NCBI RefSeq assembly: GCF_000381905.1
Contig: NZ_KB907252.1
Span: forward strand, 124,001-188,000
Source: Paenibacillus fonticola DSM 21315
GTDB lineage: Bacteria; Bacillota; Bacilli; Paenibacillales; Paenibacillaceae
Reading direction: 5' to 3'
DNA: 64,000 nucleotides
Shown: piece after piece, positions 43,600 to 52,223 of the stretch
Layout: each line of letters starts with the position of its first letter
Numbering within the stretch: position 1 is the first letter of the stretch
Translations under genes and position numbers: made by a program
The notes under the pieces: generated by a model
Told to the model about the DNA's origin: nothing
Databases searched by the model: none
What the model saw: the letters and a program-made list of their open reading frames with translations, nothing else

Positions 43600-43929
43600 T
43601 TATGAAAATATCGTATCAATTATTAGAATAAGTCCTACCCCGAGACCGATAGGGCCCCAATAATGCATAGGTATATACAAAAAACTATGCTTATGCTTTA
43701 TTCGATAGCGTTCTCCCGTTTCCTCATCGATCAGTACTCTGCACGAGTCGGCGTTAAATGCCTTTCCTACATACCAAATAACAATTCCCGACACAATGAA
43801 AGAAAAAGCCATCGGTAACCGCTCATCTAATGAGTGAAGTCCCAAGGACTTTACTAAAACATCAACAAAATAAAATATCATCCCTGGGATAACGATAGTA
43901 AAGATCCCCCAACCTTTCCAAGTAATCAT
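43600..43929 (-). CDS. Small membrane protein, paralogue of the gene at 54139
   Basis: 109 residues with three or four hydrophobic helices and a short cytoplasmic loop VLIDEETGERYRIKHKHS, a possible SHOCT/zinc-ribbon-like turn without cysteines. The protein at 54139-54468 has the same length and pattern (MITWKGWGI/MIIWKGWGI, IVSGIVIWYVGKA/IVSGMIIWFLGKA, IPMHYWG in both), about half identical. Function unknown. Confidence 0.75.
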   Translation of the reverse strand: MITWKGWGIFTIVIPGMIFYFVDVLVKSLGLHSLDERLPMAFSFIVSGIVIWYVGKAFNADSCRVLIDEETGERYRIKHKHSFLYIPMHYWGPIGLGVGLILIIDTIFS

Positions 43930-44122
43930 ACAAAACTCCCTTACTATGTAGTGTTTTTTTAGTGTTCAACCGTTAGTTAATTTCTCAAGAAATCTCTCGA
44001 CAAGGAGTGGAACATATTTTAGAGGAAATAGGCTCAACAAACGGCATTTTCACAAGAGAGGCTCTTCTCCTGACCCATACTATCTATCTCGGTTAACCCT
44101 CGAGGAAATTTTACCCAACAAG

Positions 44123-44164
44123 AAAAGCTTATTCCTTCTCGTTTCTGAAATGGAATAAGCTTTT
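44123..44164. terminator. Hairpin with terminator form
   Basis: Arms aaaagcttattcc (44123-44135) and ggaataagctttt (44152-44164) are perfect; T-runs on both strands. It lies in the 364-base gene-free gap 43930-44293, where only two hairpins are seen. Confidence 0.75.
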
Positions 44165-44235
44165 AATGTTGCTATAAAAAGTGGATTTGCTTTTCAACTA
44201 CTCATTAAAAGTAACTGTCTTCAGGCAATTAAAGA

Positions 44236-44270
44236 ATAGCGCGTACCCGTTGAATCTCGGTACGCGCTGG
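44236..44270 (-). terminator. Terminator of comA
   Basis: Perfect 10-base arms agcgcgtacc (44238-44247) and ggtacgcgct (44259-44268), followed on the minus strand by ATTCTTTAATT, 25 bases after the comA stop. Confidence 0.7.
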
Positions 44271-44293
44271 TTTTGCACCATGGACATCCAGGG

Positions 44294-45163
44294 TTAAATC
44301 ACATAAAAATATTCCTTTTCCTTTTCTTTTTTCGTTCTGACCCCAAAGGTAAAAGTATCCTGACGGAGTCCTCGCCGCAGCGTTTCAAGAGAAAGAATAT
44401 CGCCTGGAAAGATATTACCTAAATTGGCGTTAGGGCCGAATTTGTTCAGAAACAGCACCTGCTGACTTTTTAAAGGCGCTTCCCATATCAATTTATCCGT
44501 ATCCGTTACAAACTTCAGCACATCATCCAGAAGATTCAACTGACATTCACCATGTTCATCGAAAACGCCGACCCCCATGCCTGACTCACGAGCTTCAATC
44601 GTTAATAGCTCTGCCCCTGCCTTCAGATCGTCCTCAAGCGTATCGGCCAGCACGGCTGCATCTATAAGTGATCCCGACATTTTTTTCCCGTATTCCGTGA
44701 AGACCTTCAAGCCATACTTCTTGCCTTCTTGGATCAATTCAGTACGTTTAGCGCGGGAGAGTTCAATCGTACCATCCGAAACTTCAACACCATTAAAACC
44801 GAGATTGCATATGGTGTTGAAGAAATCCGGGACTACGTCCTGCTGTACGGCCGTCTCCAATAACGTGCCGCCCGGCATAACCGTGACCCCATGCAGTTTG
44901 GCCAAATTGATCTTATAAAGCAGCAATTCAGTATTATAGAGCGGGGCCGTTCCAAATCCAAATTTCACGCAATCGATATAGTTTGAACCTGTCTCCATCA
45001 GATCCATAAATGAGTTTCTGCCAAGACCCTTATCGATAACCATCGTATGTCCTCGACTAGTGACAGGGTGTGTTTCGTTCGTGCTATCAAGTACAGATGG
45101 TTTACGAAATCCGCACGGGTCACTTAATTCTGTTGGCCAAATTTCATGTAAGGAACTTTTCAT
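44294..45163 (-). CDS. Phosphosulfolactate synthase (ComA family)
   Basis: 289 residues. ComA features: SRGHTMVIDKGLGRNSFMDL, the KFGFGTAPLY strand, GVTVMPGGTLLETA, GFNGVEVSDGTIEL and LTIEARESGMGVGVFD. The family adds sulfite to phosphoenolpyruvate to make (R)-2-phospho-3-sulfolactate; in methanogens this starts coenzyme M synthesis, in B. subtilis (YitD) it leads to spore sulfolactate. The N-terminal 40 residues and the charged tail make it longer than usual. ATG follows GAGGAG. Works with the ComB phosphatase at 46755-47453. Confidence 0.9.
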   Translation of the reverse strand: MKSSLHEIWPTELSDPCGFRKPSVLDSTNETHPVTSRGHTMVIDKGLGRNSFMDLMETGSNYIDCVKFGFGTAPLYNTELLLYKINLAKLHGVTVMPGGTLLETAVQQDVVPDFFNTICNLGFNGVEVSDGTIELSRAKRTELIQEGKKYGLKVFTEYGKKMSGSLIDAAVLADTLEDDLKAGAELLTIEARESGMGVGVFDEHGECQLNLLDDVLKFVTDTDKLIWEAPLKSQQVLFLNKFGPNANLGNIFPGDILSLETLRRGLRQDTFTFGVRTKKEKEKEYFYVI

Positions 45164-45273
45164 CTAGATTCTCCTCAATTCTTTTTGACTTGTCGCTTCA
45201 TTCCAATGACATAGGCATCATATGCTGATTTTTCATGGCATGTGCCCATAGCTTTGAAATTTACAAGAGCTAT

Positions 45274-46569
45274 TTAGTCAATTTGAGGAGGAGGTTTGAT
45301 TAAAAAAAATACAAAACAAAGGGTTCCAAGCGATAGTATGGAAACCGTTATAAAAACCAGGCTATCGGACTTATCCATCATCCAGCCGAATAATGGGGGG
45401 CCCGCCGCCACACCCAAAAATCGCAAGCTGTTGTATAGAGACGTAATCATACCCCGTTCACTTTTCTGAACCGCACCGGTGATCATCGTATTTAAGCAGG
45501 GGAGAAGCAGACCGGTTCCAATGCTGCTAACCGTTAGCAACCCGATAAATACATATATATTTTTTAAAAAGAACAAGGTGGCAGCAAGAGAAAGCGTCAT
45601 GGCAACCAACCCGATATTCATAAGCCATCGCATTAATTTGCCATTTTTTTTAATCAGGCTTCCCGTGGTATATGAAGTAATGACCATACCTAATAAGGGA
45701 ATGGCCAGTATCAAACCTTTCATGACTCCATCGATATTGTAAGGTTTCTCCTCAAGAATGTTGGACAAATAAAAAAGCACTCCAAATAATATGAAAAGTC
45801 CTAATGAGCCTGCGAAGAATGCAGTGATGAGCCATTTCCCTTTTTCCTTGAATATTTGTCCGATTTTTTTAATGTATTTTGATAATTCGTTCTTTTCGTT
45901 CTGTTTCGGTTCTTTGATCAGAAAGATCACGGCTAGCAGGGACAAGGCGCAAAATACAGGAAAGGCGAAAAATGAGGCATACCAGACGATTAAAACAAGC
46001 AGGGAACCAATGATCGGACTAAGAACTTTTCCCGTCCCGTTGGATGCCTCGATCAAGCCAAGTGCCTTGCTCTCCGTCCCCCCATCGTATAAATCACCTA
46101 CAAGCGCCATAGCAATCGGTGCCGTTCCTGCTGCAGCAAGACCCTGAATCGCTCTGGCGGCAATAATAATCGCATACGAGTCCCAGATGGCACCAAACCC
46201 GGCCAAGATGCCGGCTCCCCCATAAATGATTAAGGAGGGCACAATAATGACTTTTCGGCCAAAACGATCGGACAGATAGCCGATCACCGGAATAAAAATT
46301 CCTGCAGCCAAAGAAAAAATGGATATGATCAAACTGCTTTGGAATTTACTGATTCCAAGCTCTCTTTGCATTACGGGGAGAATCGGTACCAGCATGGAAT
46401 TGCCGAAGACGAGCACGATAGGGATCGTAGCCAGAGCAATAAACTCCCAGATGCGTCCTTTTGAGCCCTTATCCGATTTTGTCGACGTGTCCTTTGATTT
46501 CGGAGGTTCCGTCAGTTCTATGTCGCTCTGGAAGCTAATATTCAGCTTTCGCGATTTTGTTTTTTCCAT
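45274..46569 (-). CDS. MFS transporter, 12-helix drug/solute exporter type
   Basis: 431 residues from the ATG at 46569 (MEKTKSRKL), with AGGGGAG upstream; an earlier start at 46614 lies before it. Twelve hydrophobic helices; motif A GYLSDRFGRKVIIVPSL and motif C-like AARAIQGLAAAGTAPIAMAL indicate the Bcr/TetA-type exporters. A hydrophilic N-terminal tail of about 45 residues is unusual. Located between comA and comB, a position like the MFS gene yitG near yitC-yitD in B. subtilis, so export of sulfolactate or a related acid is a reasonable guess. Confidence 0.88.
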   Translation of the reverse strand: MEKTKSRKLNISFQSDIELTEPPKSKDTSTKSDKGSKGRIWEFIALATIPIVLVFGNSMLVPILPVMQRELGISKFQSSLIISIFSLAAGIFIPVIGYLSDRFGRKVIIVPSLIIYGGAGILAGFGAIWDSYAIIIAARAIQGLAAAGTAPIAMALVGDLYDGGTESKALGLIEASNGTGKVLSPIIGSLLVLIVWYASFFAFPVFCALSLLAVIFLIKEPKQNEKNELSKYIKKIGQIFKEKGKWLITAFFAGSLGLFILFGVLFYLSNILEEKPYNIDGVMKGLILAIPLLGMVITSYTTGSLIKKNGKLMRWLMNIGLVAMTLSLAATLFFLKNIYVFIGLLTVSSIGTGLLLPCLNTMITGAVQKSERGMITSLYNSLRFLGVAAGPPLFGWMMDKSDSLVFITVSILSLGTLCFVFFLIKPPPQID

Positions 46570-46754
46570 TTGTGATAGCTCCCCTGACTTGAAATGTTCG
46601 ATTATTATTTGCAAATTGCAAAATAAATATTCTTCTTACGAGCTTAGAAACGGATATACTTAAAATTTCTAATGTACCGGGGAGAAGCACCTCCTTCAAT
46701 AAGGCCAATATACTGTTATAAAACATCGCATTAGCTGGCTGAAAGGGATGTTAA

Positions 46755-47453
46755 ATGACTATAAAGATTATACAGGGGCACAACCATACACTCGGAGCTT
46801 CAAATATTAATGTCATCATTGATGTCATCCGAGCTTTTACTGTAGCGCATTATGCTTTTATTAAGGGGGTACAGGGAATCATTCTGGCAGGAACTTTAGA
46901 TGATGCTTTTCGTTTAAAAAAGCAATTCCCCGAGTTTATTTTAGCGGGAGAGATCCAAGGTCTTCCGATTGCGGGGTTTGATCTGGACAATTCGCCCGTA
47001 CGTTTGCAAAATGCAGATCTAAGGGGGAAATTCCTGATTCAGAAGACAACCAACGGAGTAAAAGCAACCTTAAACTCATTAAATGCAGACCATATATTTG
47101 TTACGGGCTTCACAAATGCAAGAACGACAGCGGAGTTTATACGGGATAAATTATTGAAAGAAGACACCGCCATGTCTATTCATTTAGTTGCTTCACACCC
47201 ATCCGGGGATGATGACCTGGCATGCGCGCAATATATATCAGGGATCTTACAGAGTTCAAACCGTTTATCGGCTAATGAAACGATCGAACGAATTCGAAAA
47301 TCGGAAGCGGCCAAGAAATTTTACGACCCCGCGAAACCGGACTTCTTACAGGAGGACATTGCATTTTGCACCCGAGAGCTGTCCGCTGAATTTGTTATGA
47401 AAGTGAATTATAAGGACGAACTTCCGCTTATTGAGAAGCTACCCTTACAGTAA
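46755..47453 (+). CDS. 2-phosphosulfolactate phosphatase (ComB family)
   Basis: 232 residues. ComB features: NVIIDVIRAFTVAHYAFIKG (Asp/Arg active-site region), FILAGEIQGLPIAGFDLDNS, KFLIQKTTNGVKATLNSLNA and HLVASHPSGDDDLACAQYIS. The enzyme dephosphorylates phosphosulfolactate, the step after ComA. ATG with AAAGGGATG upstream. It is divergent from the MFS gene and comA, so the pathway genes share one 185-base promoter region (46570-46754). In B. subtilis the homologue is YitC. Confidence 0.92.
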   Translation: MTIKIIQGHNHTLGASNINVIIDVIRAFTVAHYAFIKGVQGIILAGTLDDAFRLKKQFPEFILAGEIQGLPIAGFDLDNSPVRLQNADLRGKFLIQKTTNGVKATLNSLNADHIFVTGFTNARTTAEFIRDKLLKEDTAMSIHLVASHPSGDDDLACAQYISGILQSSNRLSANETIERIRKSEAAKKFYDPAKPDFLQEDIAFCTRELSAEFVMKVNYKDELPLIEKLPLQ

Positions 47454-47496
47454 TTAAATAATTTATTTGCTTCAAAAGCTATTTATACGCTCAATA

Positions 47497-47531
47497 CCAA
47501 AAAACCAGCCCACATGAATGCTGGTTTTTCT
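47497..47531. terminator. Terminator between comB and the YitT-like gene
   Basis: Arms aaaaaccagc (about 47500-47509) and gctggttttt (47520-47529); T-runs on both strands serve the convergent pair. Confidence 0.85.
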
Positions 47532-47559
47532 GTCTTCTGAATAGTACATACGGAGGGAA

Positions 47560-48216
47560 TCACTTTTTGCGCCAAGCAGGATAGAAAATCGATTTCAAAC
47601 CAGGGTACTGATGGAACCAGTTGATAATCCGGGTAGACAGCCACTGGCACACAACGGCAAGAATAATAATTTTCCAGTCAATGACATATGCAGTAAGGGC
47701 AAAAATAAATCCGTTCATCCAGAACAACGAAGTGCCAGGATTGATTCTTTTGTATTTGTAGATCGCCAAAGCTACATAACCGATTCCTCCGTTGGATACC
47801 CGCTGTTTGATCAGGATCGAGACGGCGGTTCCGAGAATGACCGAACCGAACAACAAATCGATCCATACGTTCGAAAAAGGAGGATCAATGAACACCTCGA
47901 AGAAATTGACGGATACGGAAGTTACGGTGATGACAAACACGGTTCCAAACGCGCTGATCCTGCCCAAATAATTGACCGTGAACACAAGAAAAATAGTATT
48001 AGCAAACCATAACCCGAGGCCCATGGGCAAACCGAACGCATGATTCAAAAGGACAGCGATTCCTGCCCCTCCTCCGGAGGGAATGGCATGAGGAAACAGA
48101 AAAATAGCCATAGCGAATCCCTGCATGACGGAGCCGGCGGTAATCAGGAAAAACTTCTTAATTACACGGCGATAAAAGAGTGTCTTGTTTCGGTCAGGTA
48201 TGAACGGCAAGTTCAT
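47560..48216 (-). CDS. YitT/YczE-family (DUF161) membrane protein
   Basis: 218 residues with six predicted helices. Family marks are the IPSGGGAGIAVLLNHAFGLP segment and the second GVxGTAVSILIKQRVSNGG-like repeat, here VILGTAVSILIKQRVSNGGI. In B. subtilis yitE, next to yitC-yitD, encodes such a protein, so this may belong to the sulfolactate locus. Transport function unknown; no C-terminal DUF2179 domain is present. Confidence 0.88.
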   Translation of the reverse strand: MNLPFIPDRNKTLFYRRVIKKFFLITAGSVMQGFAMAIFLFPHAIPSGGGAGIAVLLNHAFGLPMGLGLWFANTIFLVFTVNYLGRISAFGTVFVITVTSVSVNFFEVFIDPPFSNVWIDLLFGSVILGTAVSILIKQRVSNGGIGYVALAIYKYKRINPGTSLFWMNGFIFALTAYVIDWKIIILAVVCQWLSTRIINWFHQYPGLKSIFYPAWRKK

Positions 48217-48381
48217 ATGAAATCAATCATCCTTCATAGATTGGAGTGACAAGCCAGTCCTGCTTTCTTATTGTATGCTTGTCACTGAAGGGGGAGACCG
48301 AGAAATCGTTAAAAAGATCCTTTATAATTATTGCGTTCATTGTTAATTTGAGATAGTAGCTCCTTCACCATCTACAATCCA

Positions 48382-49248
48382 TCAAATTTCTCGTCCTAAA
48401 TCTATCACACTAAAATTTCTCATAAATTCATTTGAGTATTCTATGGATGGGTCTATTCCATTTTCTAATAACAACTGAACAGCTTTAAGGTTTCCTTTTC
48501 TAGTTGCTATAAAAAGTGGATTTGTTCTTGGGGAACTTAAGTTGAACATCACATGTCTAGTTAGGAGCAGCTCAATTAAATCATTTTCTTCATGCGTTAA
48601 TGCGCTTATGAGTTCGATTCCGCTAAATTTGTTCACATCGATACCCATGTTTAATAATTGTTTCGCGAGAGCAGTGTTTTTATTTAAAATGGAGGCATTA
48701 AGCAGTGAACCTTCCTTGGTTAAAACGTTGATATACTCTAAATTTTCTTCAAGTATTCTAATGACAAATGCATTGTTGTGGCTAATGATATTCTTTCTGA
48801 GCTTCTCGGATAGATGGACGATTTCAGCGCTTTCTCCCCATAAATTCTCTTCATTATATTTTGATATAAAATGTATGTATTCTGATGACCCAGGCTTTGG
48901 CCCTGTAAGGACAGCCTCAATAAATTTCTCTGGAGGGCAATAATTATATTTCGTGATGTAGTGAAAAATCAAATCAGGTGCAGCGTATTTTTTTGAGCCA
49001 TCCTTGCTCAGTACTCTTATTTCAGAAAAACCCAAAGTCTTTTTTTCTTCATTGTATTGTACCAGTGCCGGATCATTTGAAGATCTATGAACATTAAGCG
49101 GGAACTTTATATATTCCCATAATTTTGTGATAAATTCTTGTGACAACGTCGCCTTAGGAAAATCATCTTTCACATCGATCCAGCCTACATTATATGAATT
49201 TTCAAAATGATGAAGCGAGTAACAAGTCAAATCTTTATAGTAGATCAT
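48382..49248 (-). CDS. Ankyrin-repeat protein with N-terminal immunity-like domain
   Basis: 288 residues. The N-terminal about 90 (MIYYKDLTCYSLHHF ... KKTLGFSEIRVLSKDGS) resembles domains in toxin-immunity proteins; the C-terminal half has ankyrin repeats, for example NPLFIATRKGNLKAVQLLLE followed by NGIDPSIEY, and NKNTALAKQLLNMGID. AGGAGG precedes the ATG. Ankyrin proteins are frequent immunity or accessory genes in polymorphic toxin loci, and this is the leftmost member of the AT-rich region. Partner toxin not identified. Confidence 0.75.
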   Translation of the reverse strand: MIYYKDLTCYSLHHFENSYNVGWIDVKDDFPKATLSQEFITKLWEYIKFPLNVHRSSNDPALVQYNEEKKTLGFSEIRVLSKDGSKKYAAPDLIFHYITKYNYCPPEKFIEAVLTGPKPGSSEYIHFISKYNEENLWGESAEIVHLSEKLRKNIISHNNAFVIRILEENLEYINVLTKEGSLLNASILNKNTALAKQLLNMGIDVNKFSGIELISALTHEENDLIELLLTRHVMFNLSSPRTNPLFIATRKGNLKAVQLLLENGIDPSIEYSNEFMRNFSVIDLGREI

Positions 49249-49373
49249 TTAACCTCCTATTCTGCTGGTAAGAGTTATCCTCATTATATGAATAGCTTAT
49301 AATCCTTCTTCTCTCAGTAAGGTCAGAACAATCTCTGTCTTCATAGGGAATCCTAAACGAAGAAAAGTTTCTA

Positions 49374-49973
49374 CTATCCCTCTTTTACAACAATAACCCG
49401 GTAGCTTTCATCTGAAATAATAAATCTGTCTCCTATTGTAATCTTTATATCATCATAATATTGCTCTATAGTTGCTTTCATTTCATCCATATTTGGAATC
49501 TCATTGACGTATAAATATAGATCATTAATTTTTAGGCATTCCATATCAATATCTATCTCTACTTTTTGAATATCATTATTTTGACGCTCCACGGGTTCTA
49601 CTTTTCCTATAATTTTATCCCCATGATCCATACCAGCCTTGCCTTTTCCATGCTGTTTTTCAAACTCTTCTTTCATTTCATGTGCTTTTTTTAATCCAAC
49701 CAGTGCAATCAAGCCACCTTGGGCATAATCATAATTTTTTCCAAAAAGAGATGCAAGACGAGAAGAATTAGGCCAGCCAATTTTAAAAATATGAACCAAT
49801 TCAATTAAAAGCTCCAGCAATGTACTTTCCTCAAGCTTTTGCTTTAATTCTAAGTATTCATCACTAAATCCATAATACGTGTCAAAAGTTCCAGCCTCTT
49901 CATCTACCACCTTACCAGCAAAATACTTTTTAACATAAAGAAACTTTCTCTCGTCTCCATTATTTGTATACAT
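49374..49973 (-). CDS. Hypothetical protein, paralogue of 56045-56650
   Basis: 199 residues from the ATG at 49973 (MYTNNGDERKFLYV), with GGGGGG 7 bases upstream. It shares about half its residues with the gene at 56045-56650, most strongly in KGKAGMDHGDKII and MECLKINDLYLYVNEIP. Soluble, acidic, with two parts: helical (1-115) and strand-rich (116-199). Family not recognised. Both copies lie downstream of a DUF6809-type gene, so they seem to form a duplicated cassette. Confidence 0.65.
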   Translation of the reverse strand: MYTNNGDERKFLYVKKYFAGKVVDEEAGTFDTYYGFSDEYLELKQKLEESTLLELLIELVHIFKIGWPNSSRLASLFGKNYDYAQGGLIALVGLKKAHEMKEEFEKQHGKGKAGMDHGDKIIGKVEPVERQNNDIQKVEIDIDMECLKINDLYLYVNEIPNMDEMKATIEQYYDDIKITIGDRFIISDESYRVIVVKEG

Positions 49974-50045
49974 TAATAATCCCCCCAACTCCACAGCCCG
50001 CTACTCCAATTCAATAAGTATTTCAAAATCTCCATTTGGACAATT

Positions 50046-50345
50046 CTACTCTCTAGTCAGGGCTTCATTACTGTAAACTATCGCACCACTTTTTAGGAAG
50101 TCTATATTTTCTGGGAATCCAATACAAATTCCAATATTTCTTTTATTAACTAATGAGGTCGATATTTGAAATGAAACCACATCAAACACATGTTTATTAT
50201 CTTCAGAATCTATGACAACAATAGATTCTCCAATCAATTCTTTAATTTTTCCATGACTCAAATGATCAAGTTCTGGATTTACACCACCAATAACTGTACC
50301 TTTATTCTTAACTTCAAAATAACCGCTAATTTCAAATAACTTCAA
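50046..50345 (-). CDS. Hypothetical beta-rich small protein
   Basis: 99 residues: MKLFEISGYFEVKNKGTVIG, GKIKELIGESIVVIDSEDN and IGICIGFPENIDFLKSG. The alternating hydrophobic pattern suggests a small beta-barrel like those in translation-factor domain II; this is only an impression. AGAGGGTACC is upstream of the ATG. No membrane or signal segment. Probably an immunity or accessory gene of the toxin region. Confidence 0.55.
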   Translation of the reverse strand: MKLFEISGYFEVKNKGTVIGGVNPELDHLSHGKIKELIGESIVVIDSEDNKHVFDVVSFQISTSLVNKRNIGICIGFPENIDFLKSGAIVYSNEALTRE

Positions 50346-50423
50346 GGTACCCTCTTTTCTATAACGTCAGAGAAGTAGACCTTAACACTGGCCCCTTCAT
50401 CCAGCAAACAGTAAAAAATAAAC

Positions 50424-50458
50424 CAAACTCCCTTGTTTCAAATGGAAATAAGGGAGTT
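50424..50458 (-). terminator. Terminator of the gene at 50528
   Basis: Perfect 10-base arms aaactccctt (50424-50433) and aagggagttt (50449-50458), with GGTTTATTTTTTAC following on the minus strand. Confidence 0.8.
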
Positions 50459-50527
50459 TATCTGCAATCTGTATACACACGATAATTTTATTCCTCTAGC
50501 AATCTTGATCATCTAAATTGGATAAAT

Positions 50528-50902
50528 TTACAATCCCCTTATGAAAGATGTTACAGCATAACAATTTTCTAGATCATCCTCGTCTAGCATCGACCAATAA
50601 TAAATAGTATTCTTATGAATATTAATATCTTGAAGAAGATGATATCTGATAACACTAAAATTTGCCTCAACCTTTCCTTCTACTATAGCATCATTAAATG
50701 ATGAAATAATAATAATCATTAAAGTGAATCTTTCCTCTTTGTTTAATTCAATTTTTTCATAAGCGTATAAAAATTCGGTGATTCTTGAAGAATCCGCGAC
50801 TTCGTACTCCCAATCTTGTGAATACTCATCAGGAACAGGTATTTTTTTTACAAGACCTTCGATAGCGCTCTTAGTTACATATTCCGGATATATATTCTCC
50901 AT
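50528..50902 (-). CDS. Hypothetical acidic helical protein, putative immunity protein
   Basis: 124 residues: MENIYPEYVTKSAIEGLVKK ... ERFTLMIIIISSFNDAIVEG ... YYWSMLDEDDLENCYAVTSF. All-helical in appearance, no membrane segment; size and acidity fit immunity proteins. AGGAGAAATAAC upstream of the ATG. Not assigned to a family. Lies 37 bases downstream of the DUF6809-type gene on the same strand. Confidence 0.55.
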   Translation of the reverse strand: MENIYPEYVTKSAIEGLVKKIPVPDEYSQDWEYEVADSSRITEFLYAYEKIELNKEERFTLMIIIISSFNDAIVEGKVEANFSVIRYHLLQDINIHKNTIYYWSMLDEDDLENCYAVTSFIRGL

Positions 50903-50939
50903 GTTATTTCTCCTAATAAAATATATTTAAGAGATTACC

Positions 50940-51227
50940 TTAACTACTTACTAATTCATCCCGGGCCGTATAAACTTCTGTCATCATTAATGCACCAAGT
51001 TGAAATCCATGAATAAATGAAACTTCAGCATACATTGAACCAGACTTACTTCGCAAATCAAGTAATTCTTCAAGCTGATTAAATTCTGTTGCCGATAACT
51101 TCTTCTCCCACGTCTTTATGGCTTCGGATATTTGCCGGTTTAATGCACGGTATTCGGGATCAGTTGGCACAATCGTTTCTACAGGGCGAATGTCTCCACA
51201 ATATAGAGCTTCTAAAATACTTCTCAT
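50940..51227 (-). CDS. DUF6809-like protein, copy 1
   Basis: 95 residues: MRSILEALYCGDIRPVETIV, PTDPEYRALNRQISEAIKTW and EVSFIHGFQLGALMMTEVYT. It is about 95 percent identical to the copy at 56887-57174; the DNA is also nearly identical, so the duplication is recent. The family, common in Firmicutes accessory regions, has no known function. GGGAAGAGG precedes the ATG. Confidence 0.8.
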   Translation of the reverse strand: MRSILEALYCGDIRPVETIVPTDPEYRALNRQISEAIKTWEKKLSATEFNQLEELLDLRSKSGSMYAEVSFIHGFQLGALMMTEVYTARDELVSS

Positions 51228-51329
51228 TTTCCTCTTCCCTTCATCAGGATTTGCAGCTCCTTGAAAGAAAAATTAGCACATGAAGCAGTTCGCAGTTAAA
51301 TAGCATTTCTTTGGCAGAGGCATGCCACT

Positions 51330-51365
51330 CCTTTTGTTGATTCATCTTCTTTCAGTCTCAAGATA
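51330..51365 (-). pseudogene. 3' remnant of a ribbon-helix-helix gene
   Basis: Minus-strand bases here encode RLKEDE, matching the end of the RHH protein at 57315-57494 (RLEEDE), and the downstream DNA also matches that locus. The rest of the gene is gone, replaced by AT-rich sequence, so copy 1 of the duplicated cassette lost its regulator. Confidence 0.5.
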
Positions 51366-51544
51366 AGAAAAATCCGGAACTCCAAAATAGGCGCGGGTCG
51401 CGCCCATATATATTCCTCAAAAGAATTTCTATAATGCTCCCAGCTTATTTTTGATTTTTCATCCCCTTTTTATACAGATTTCAATTATCCTTTCGAATTA
51501 CTCGTAGTCTCTTTTATAGTTTAATTATTCTTGATAGTCTCATC

Positions 51545-51598
51545 GACGTTACGCTGTAACGTCACACATTTGATTATATGACGTTACAGCGTAACGGT
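51545..51598. promoter_or_regulatory. Twin palindromic operators upstream of the XRE gene
   Basis: Dyad GACGTTAC-gct-GTAACGTC at 51545-51563 and GACGTTAC-agc-GTAACG at 51580-51596, centres about 35 bases apart, 60-113 bases before the XRE start. Autoregulation is likely. Confidence 0.8.
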
Positions 51599-51657
51599 CA
51601 ATGTTTTTTTATTAATTCATGGTATATTGTTTTATATAGGGTTTTGGGAGGACTACA

Positions 51658-51861
51658 ATGAAAATCAAAATTAAGTTACAACAACTTTTAGATGAACGAG
51701 ATATTTCTCAACGCCAGTTTGCCATTATGGTTAATATGCGTCCCGGGACAATAAATGCCCTTTGCAGAGGAACGACGGACAGAATTTATATCAGCACTCT
51801 AGAACAGATATGCCTAGCATTGAATATACATATTCATGAATTAATTGATATGGAAGATTGA
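51658..51861 (+). CDS. Small XRE-family regulator
   Basis: 67 residues, entirely a helix-turn-helix: KIKIKLQQLLDERDISQRQF then AIMVNMRPGTINALCRGTTD, ending LNIHIHELIDMED. TTGGGAGG precedes the ATG. One of the few plus-strand genes in the AT-rich region. The twin operators upstream suggest it represses itself. Confidence 0.88.
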   Translation: MKIKIKLQQLLDERDISQRQFAIMVNMRPGTINALCRGTTDRIYISTLEQICLALNIHIHELIDMED

Positions 51862-51959
51862 GCGTTGCTATTATCGGGATGAGTTTAGACAGTTCCTTCA
51901 AAGGACATTGTAGTCCCTAGACACCAAATGGCAGCTTCTATAGTATCTACCACATCCCC

Positions 51960-52008
51960 TCTAAGTCCATTTTCACCTGGTGTTCTCTCTCCCCCTAATA
52001 TTTTTCTC
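51960..52008 (-). pseudogene. Remnant of a toxin linker, like 59095-59143
   Basis: This stretch is nearly the same DNA as part of the EndoU-like toxin gene (the segment encoding KILGGERIPGK). It is isolated here, without the rest of the toxin. It lies in the 362-base gap 51862-52223, which otherwise holds only the XRE remnant and a toxin-tail remnant (52177-52200). Confidence 0.55.
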
Positions 52009-52014
52009 CCCTAT

Positions 52015-52086
52015 GCTCTGGCTGATTATTTTGACGTAAGCCTTGATTACCTTGTAGGACGCTCTGATAACTCTAGTTATCATTAA
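52015..52086 (+). pseudogene. C-terminal remnant of an XRE-family repressor
   Basis: The plus frame reads ALADYFDVSLDYLVGRSDN and a short tail to a TAA at 52084-52086. LADYFDVSLDYLVGR is the standard end of a phage-type XRE repressor domain. No helix-turn-helix lies upstream in frame; it is a truncated gene end. Confidence 0.75.
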
Positions 52087-52223
52087 AAGATAAAAGCCTA
52101 ATGTTCGTATATTAGAAATGAAGAAACATTTATACGAGAATTTACACGGGTTAACTGTGTCGTTCATTTTGAATATGGGTTCATTCAGCACTGGGTAGGT
52201 TTCACTGCATTCCTCTATATCTA

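Noticed and set aside
51330..51657. A gene in the stretch between the DUF6809-like copy 1 gene and the XRE gene
   Set aside because: Only a short RHH remnant and the operator pair were found; no open frame with a start signal.
51973..52191. 72-codon minus frame
   Set aside because: Covers pieces of a toxin linker and an XRE remnant on the other strand; composition not protein-like and no start signal.
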